Positions 61,868 to 64,000 of a DNA stretch of 64,000 nucleotides are shown one piece after another. The DNA is taken from NCBI RefSeq assembly GCF_003550065.1, contig NZ_QXDC01000004.1, forward strand, positions 682,001-746,000, written 5' to 3'. A program made the position numbers and the translations under genes. Position 1 is the stretch's first letter, and every line of letters starts with the position of its first letter. A model generated the notes under the pieces. The model was not told where the DNA came from and did not search any database. It saw only the letters and a program-made list of their open reading frames with translations. Origin of the DNA: Hephaestia caeni (GTDB taxonomy: Bacteria; Pseudomonadota; Alphaproteobacteria; Sphingomonadales; Sphingomonadaceae).

Positions 61868-62869
61868 TCATTCCATCGTCAGCACGATCTTGCCGACATG
61901 GTCGCCCGATTCGAGCCGGCGGTGCGCGTCGGCGGCCTGGGCGAGCGGGAAGGTGGTGTCGATCTCGGGCTTCAGGCGCCCCGCCTCGACGAACGGCCAG
62001 ACGGTGCGCGCGAGTTCGTCGGTGACCAGCGCCTTGAACACGGCGTCGCGCGGACGCAGCGTCGAGCCGGTGAGCGTCAGCCGGCGGCGCATCACCTCGA
62101 ACACCGGGATCGTCGCCACAGCACCGCCCTGCACCGCGATCGAGACGTGGCGGCCGTCGTCGGCGAGGCATTGCAGGTTGCGCGGCACGTAATCGCCGCC
62201 GACCATGTCGAGCACCGCCGTCACCCCCGCGCCGCCGGTGATCGCCTTCACCTCGGCGACGAAATCCTGCGTCTTGTAGTTGATCGCGTGATCGGCGCCG
62301 AGCGCGCGCGCGGCGGCGCATTTCGCGTCCGAACCCGCCGTCACGATGATCGTCAGCCCGAACAGCGCCGCGAGCTTGATCGCCATCGTGCCGATCCCGC
62401 TGGTGCCGCCGTGGACGAGGACGGTGTCGCCCTCGGCGACATAGGCGCGCTCGAACAGGTTGGTCCACACGGTGTAGAGCGTCTCGGGGATCGCCGCCGC
62501 CTCGACCATCGACAGCGCTTGTGGCACCGGCAGGCATTGCCCCGCGGGCGCGACCGCATATTGCGCATAGCCGCCACCGGCGACGAGCGCGCAGACCCGT
62601 TGGCCGAGCAGTGCCCCGTCGACGCCGGCGCCGAGCGCGACGACCTCGCCCGCGATTTCGAGCCCGAGGATCGACGGCGCACCGGGCGGCGGCGGATAGG
62701 CGCCCTTGCGCTGGAGCACGTCGGGGCGATTGACCCCGGCGGCGGCGACGCGAATCAGCACGTCGGCCGGGCCGGGGCGCGGCGTGGGGCGCCGGGCGGG
62801 CACCAGCACTTCCGGGCCGCCCCCATTCTCAGGGTCGATCGCGATCATCGTTTCGGGCAGCACGGTCAT
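61868..62869 (-). CDS. NAD(P)H quinone oxidoreductase, zeta-crystallin type
   Basis: This MDR-superfamily enzyme reduces quinones or enones using NADPH. The 333-residue protein has LIRVAAAGVNRPDVLQRKG near the start and the nucleotide motif VHGGTSGIGTMAIKLA, followed by ALGADHAINYKTQDFV. No zinc-ligand set is seen, consistent with the QOR group. I start at the ATG at 62869 (MTVLPETMIAIDPENGGG). The TfdA-like PIG3 name is also applied to relatives. Confidence 0.92.
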   Translation of the reverse strand: MTVLPETMIAIDPENGGGPEVLVPARRPTPRPGPADVLIRVAAAGVNRPDVLQRKGAYPPPPGAPSILGLEIAGEVVALGAGVDGALLGQRVCALVAGGGYAQYAVAPAGQCLPVPQALSMVEAAAIPETLYTVWTNLFERAYVAEGDTVLVHGGTSGIGTMAIKLAALFGLTIIVTAGSDAKCAAARALGADHAINYKTQDFVAEVKAITGGAGVTAVLDMVGGDYVPRNLQCLADDGRHVSIAVQGGAVATIPVFEVMRRRLTLTGSTLRPRDAVFKALVTDELARTVWPFVEAGRLKPEIDTTFPLAQAADAHRRLESGDHVGKIVLTME

Positions 62870-62939
62870 GATATCGGGTCCCCCCTTTCCCGCCGGCGCG
62901 TTATTGACATCGCGGCCGTGCCGGTCAACGCTTGGCCGC

Positions 62940-63137
62940 ATGGATTCCGAGGAGAATCTTCCCCTCCGGCGCGACGACCCGCTGACGATGCTGGCGCGTC
63001 AGGATCTCGATCCGCTGTCGGTCGCCGAACTCGACGCGCGGATTGCCGCGCTGGAAGCGGAGATCGGGCGGATTCGTCGCCACCGCGACACCGCCGTTAA
63101 CCATCGCGCAAGCGCCGACGCCTTATTCAAGCGATGA
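62940..63137 (+). CDS. DUF1192 family protein
   Basis: The 65-residue protein has LAVEELDARIAALEAEIGRI-like sequence (here LSVAELDARIAALEAEIGRI) and a basic tail with RHRDTAVNHRASADALF. DUF1192 is a short coiled-coil family restricted to alphaproteobacteria, of unknown function. The ATG at 62940 is the only credible start. The QOR gene is divergent from it with 70 bp between starts. It precedes clpA by 136 bp. Confidence 0.9.
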   Translation: MDSEENLPLRRDDPLTMLARQDLDPLSVAELDARIAALEAEIGRIRRHRDTAVNHRASADALFKR

Positions 63138-63273
63138 GCGCGAACCGCACCTTCGCGCCGGCGGCGACGCCGACACCGAGGTACGGACGGCTGGCGCTTG
63201 ATGCGAGGCCCCTCGCTTCCGACATGGGAGCAAAGGGCCGCGCGTGCTGTGGCCCGCAAGGAGTGAACCCCTA

Positions 63274-64000
63274 ATGCCGTCTTTCGCCCCCGCGCTCGAA
63301 ACCACGCTGCACAAGGCGCTCGAAGCCGCGAGTTCGCGGCGCCACGAATATGCCACGCTCGAACATCTGCTGCTGGCGCTGGTCGACGACGAGCACGCCT
63401 CCAAGGTCATGGATGCGTGCAGCGTCGATCTCGGCGACCTCAAGGCCACCGTCACGCATTATCTCGATACCGAGCTTGAAGCGCTCAAGGTCGACCAGGC
63501 GACCGATCCCTCGCCCACCAGCGGGTTCCAGCGCGTCGTCCAGCGCGCGATCCTGCACGTCCAGTCGTCGGGCCGCGACGAGGTGACCGGCGCAAACGTG
63601 CTCGTGGCCCTGTTCTCCGAGCGTGAGAGCTACGCGGTCTATTTCCTCCAACAGCAGGATATGAGCCGGCTCGACGCGGTCAGCTTCATCAGCCACGGCG
63701 TCGGCAAGGGCGGTGCGGCCGCCGAAGCGGCGACCCCCAAGGGCGCCGACGAGGAGAAATCCGCCAAGGCCGACAAGACCAAGAGCGAAAGCGCGCTCAA
63801 GCAATTCACGGTCAACCTCAACGAGAAGGCCGAGAACGGCAAGGTCGATCCGCTGATCGGGCGCGGCCCCGAGGTCGATCGCACGATCCAGATCCTGTGC
63901 CGCCGCAGCAAGAACAATCCGCTCTATGTGGGCGACCCCGGCGTCGGCAAAACCGCGATCGCCGAAGGGCTGGCGCGCAAGATCGTCGAAGGCGACGTGC
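63274..64000 (+). CDS. clpA: ATP-dependent Clp protease ATP-binding subunit ClpA, 3' end outside window
   Basis: ClpA unfolds substrates for ClpP and is guided by ClpS. About 242 residues are visible. The N-domain begins [20 protein letters not shown] with two ClpN repeats. The linker is acidic and Lys-rich ([18 protein letters not shown]), then [20 protein letters not shown], and the first Walker [24 protein letters not shown] stands 9 nt before the ATG. ClpS is not in the gene just upstream. Confidence 0.97.
   Translation, partial: MPSFAPALETTLHKALEAASSRRHEYATLEHLLLALVDDEHASKVMDACSVDLGDLKATVTHYLDTELEALKVDQATDPSPTSGFQRVVQRAILHVQSSGRDEVTGANVLVALFSERESYAVYFLQQQDMSRLDAVSFISHGVGKGGAAAEAATPKGADEEKSAKADKTKSESALKQFTVNLNEKAENGKVDPLIGRGPEVDRTIQILCRRSKNNPLYVGDPGVGKTAIAEGLARKIVEGDV

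Overview
The window is a GC-rich chromosomal segment from an alphaproteobacterium, most likely a Sphingomonas-type member of the Sphingomonadaceae. This placement is inferred from gene content and order. The supporting features are an F0 ATP synthase cluster in the order I-a-c-b'-b, a TrcR/DUF1013 cell-cycle regulator, a DUF1192 protein, the linkages rsmI-yraN-gshB and xerC-transaldolase-priA, a 'vgr related' HExxH protein, a GTTC-N7-GTTC type LexA box and a CTTG-N17-CCTATAT heat-shock promoter. No rRNA, tRNA, CRISPR array, prophage or complete transposase-bearing insertion sequence was seen.

Layout. 1-1043: a beta-class DNA methyltransferase running off the left edge. 1221-4251: SOS-controlled uvrA with a palindromic repeat inserted in frame. 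4272-6350: an AT-rich island with a tightly coupled operon of three unrecognised genes (two winged-helix-like proteins, then a HEPN-like plus winged-helix protein). This is the best candidate for an undescribed system. 6542-16245: a helix-turn-helix protein of unknown role, ferredoxin, alkA-type glycosylase, mntH, kdgK, a GT2-GtrA fusion, leuB, recO, an acyltransferase and a polysaccharide deacetylase. 16716-24633: a large DUF3857/transglutaminase/TPR protein, uvrC, a guanidinium-type SMR exporter and the F0 genes. 24853-34661: the ydbL-ynbE-ydbH envelope lipid-transport operon, radC, a structured RNA candidate, purB, a 27-residue membrane peptide, dnaJ and dnaK.

34826-45113: a copper chaperone, the vgr-related protein, a broken VOC gene, a peptidoglycan-recycling pair (LD-carboxypeptidase and Mpl), adenosine kinase, an amino-acid permease, HIT protein, hisE, a tiny PEP-CTERM-like protein, a CAP-domain lipoprotein and hemW. 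45162-64000: a 269-bp MITE, an SDR, an LpoA-like lipoprotein, rsmI-yraN-gshB-dedA, xerC, transaldolase, a DUF2490 porin-like protein, priA, a membrane-linked trypsin-like protease, a CPBP protease, two glutathione transferases, a dienelactone hydrolase, trcR, a GIY-YIG nuclease cassette, a quinone oxidoreductase, a DUF1192 protein and the start of clpA.

DNA repair and replication (uvrA, uvrC, alkA, recO, radC, priA, xerC) and envelope maintenance (YdbH trio, Mpl, LD-carboxypeptidase, LpoA-like, DedA) recur as functions. The most distinctive property is the density of short palindromic repeats between genes. They fall into at least six families: GCGAAAGC-loop hairpins, CTGAGCTTGTCGAA pairs, GCGGCACCG elements, GTTTGRGA elements, GGGTCAGGACCC elements that begin at TAG stop codons, and the CCCCTCCCCTTCAGGGG element inside uvrA. 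One pair of GCGAAAGC repeats forms perfect 31-bp inverted ends around a GIY-YIG nuclease gene.
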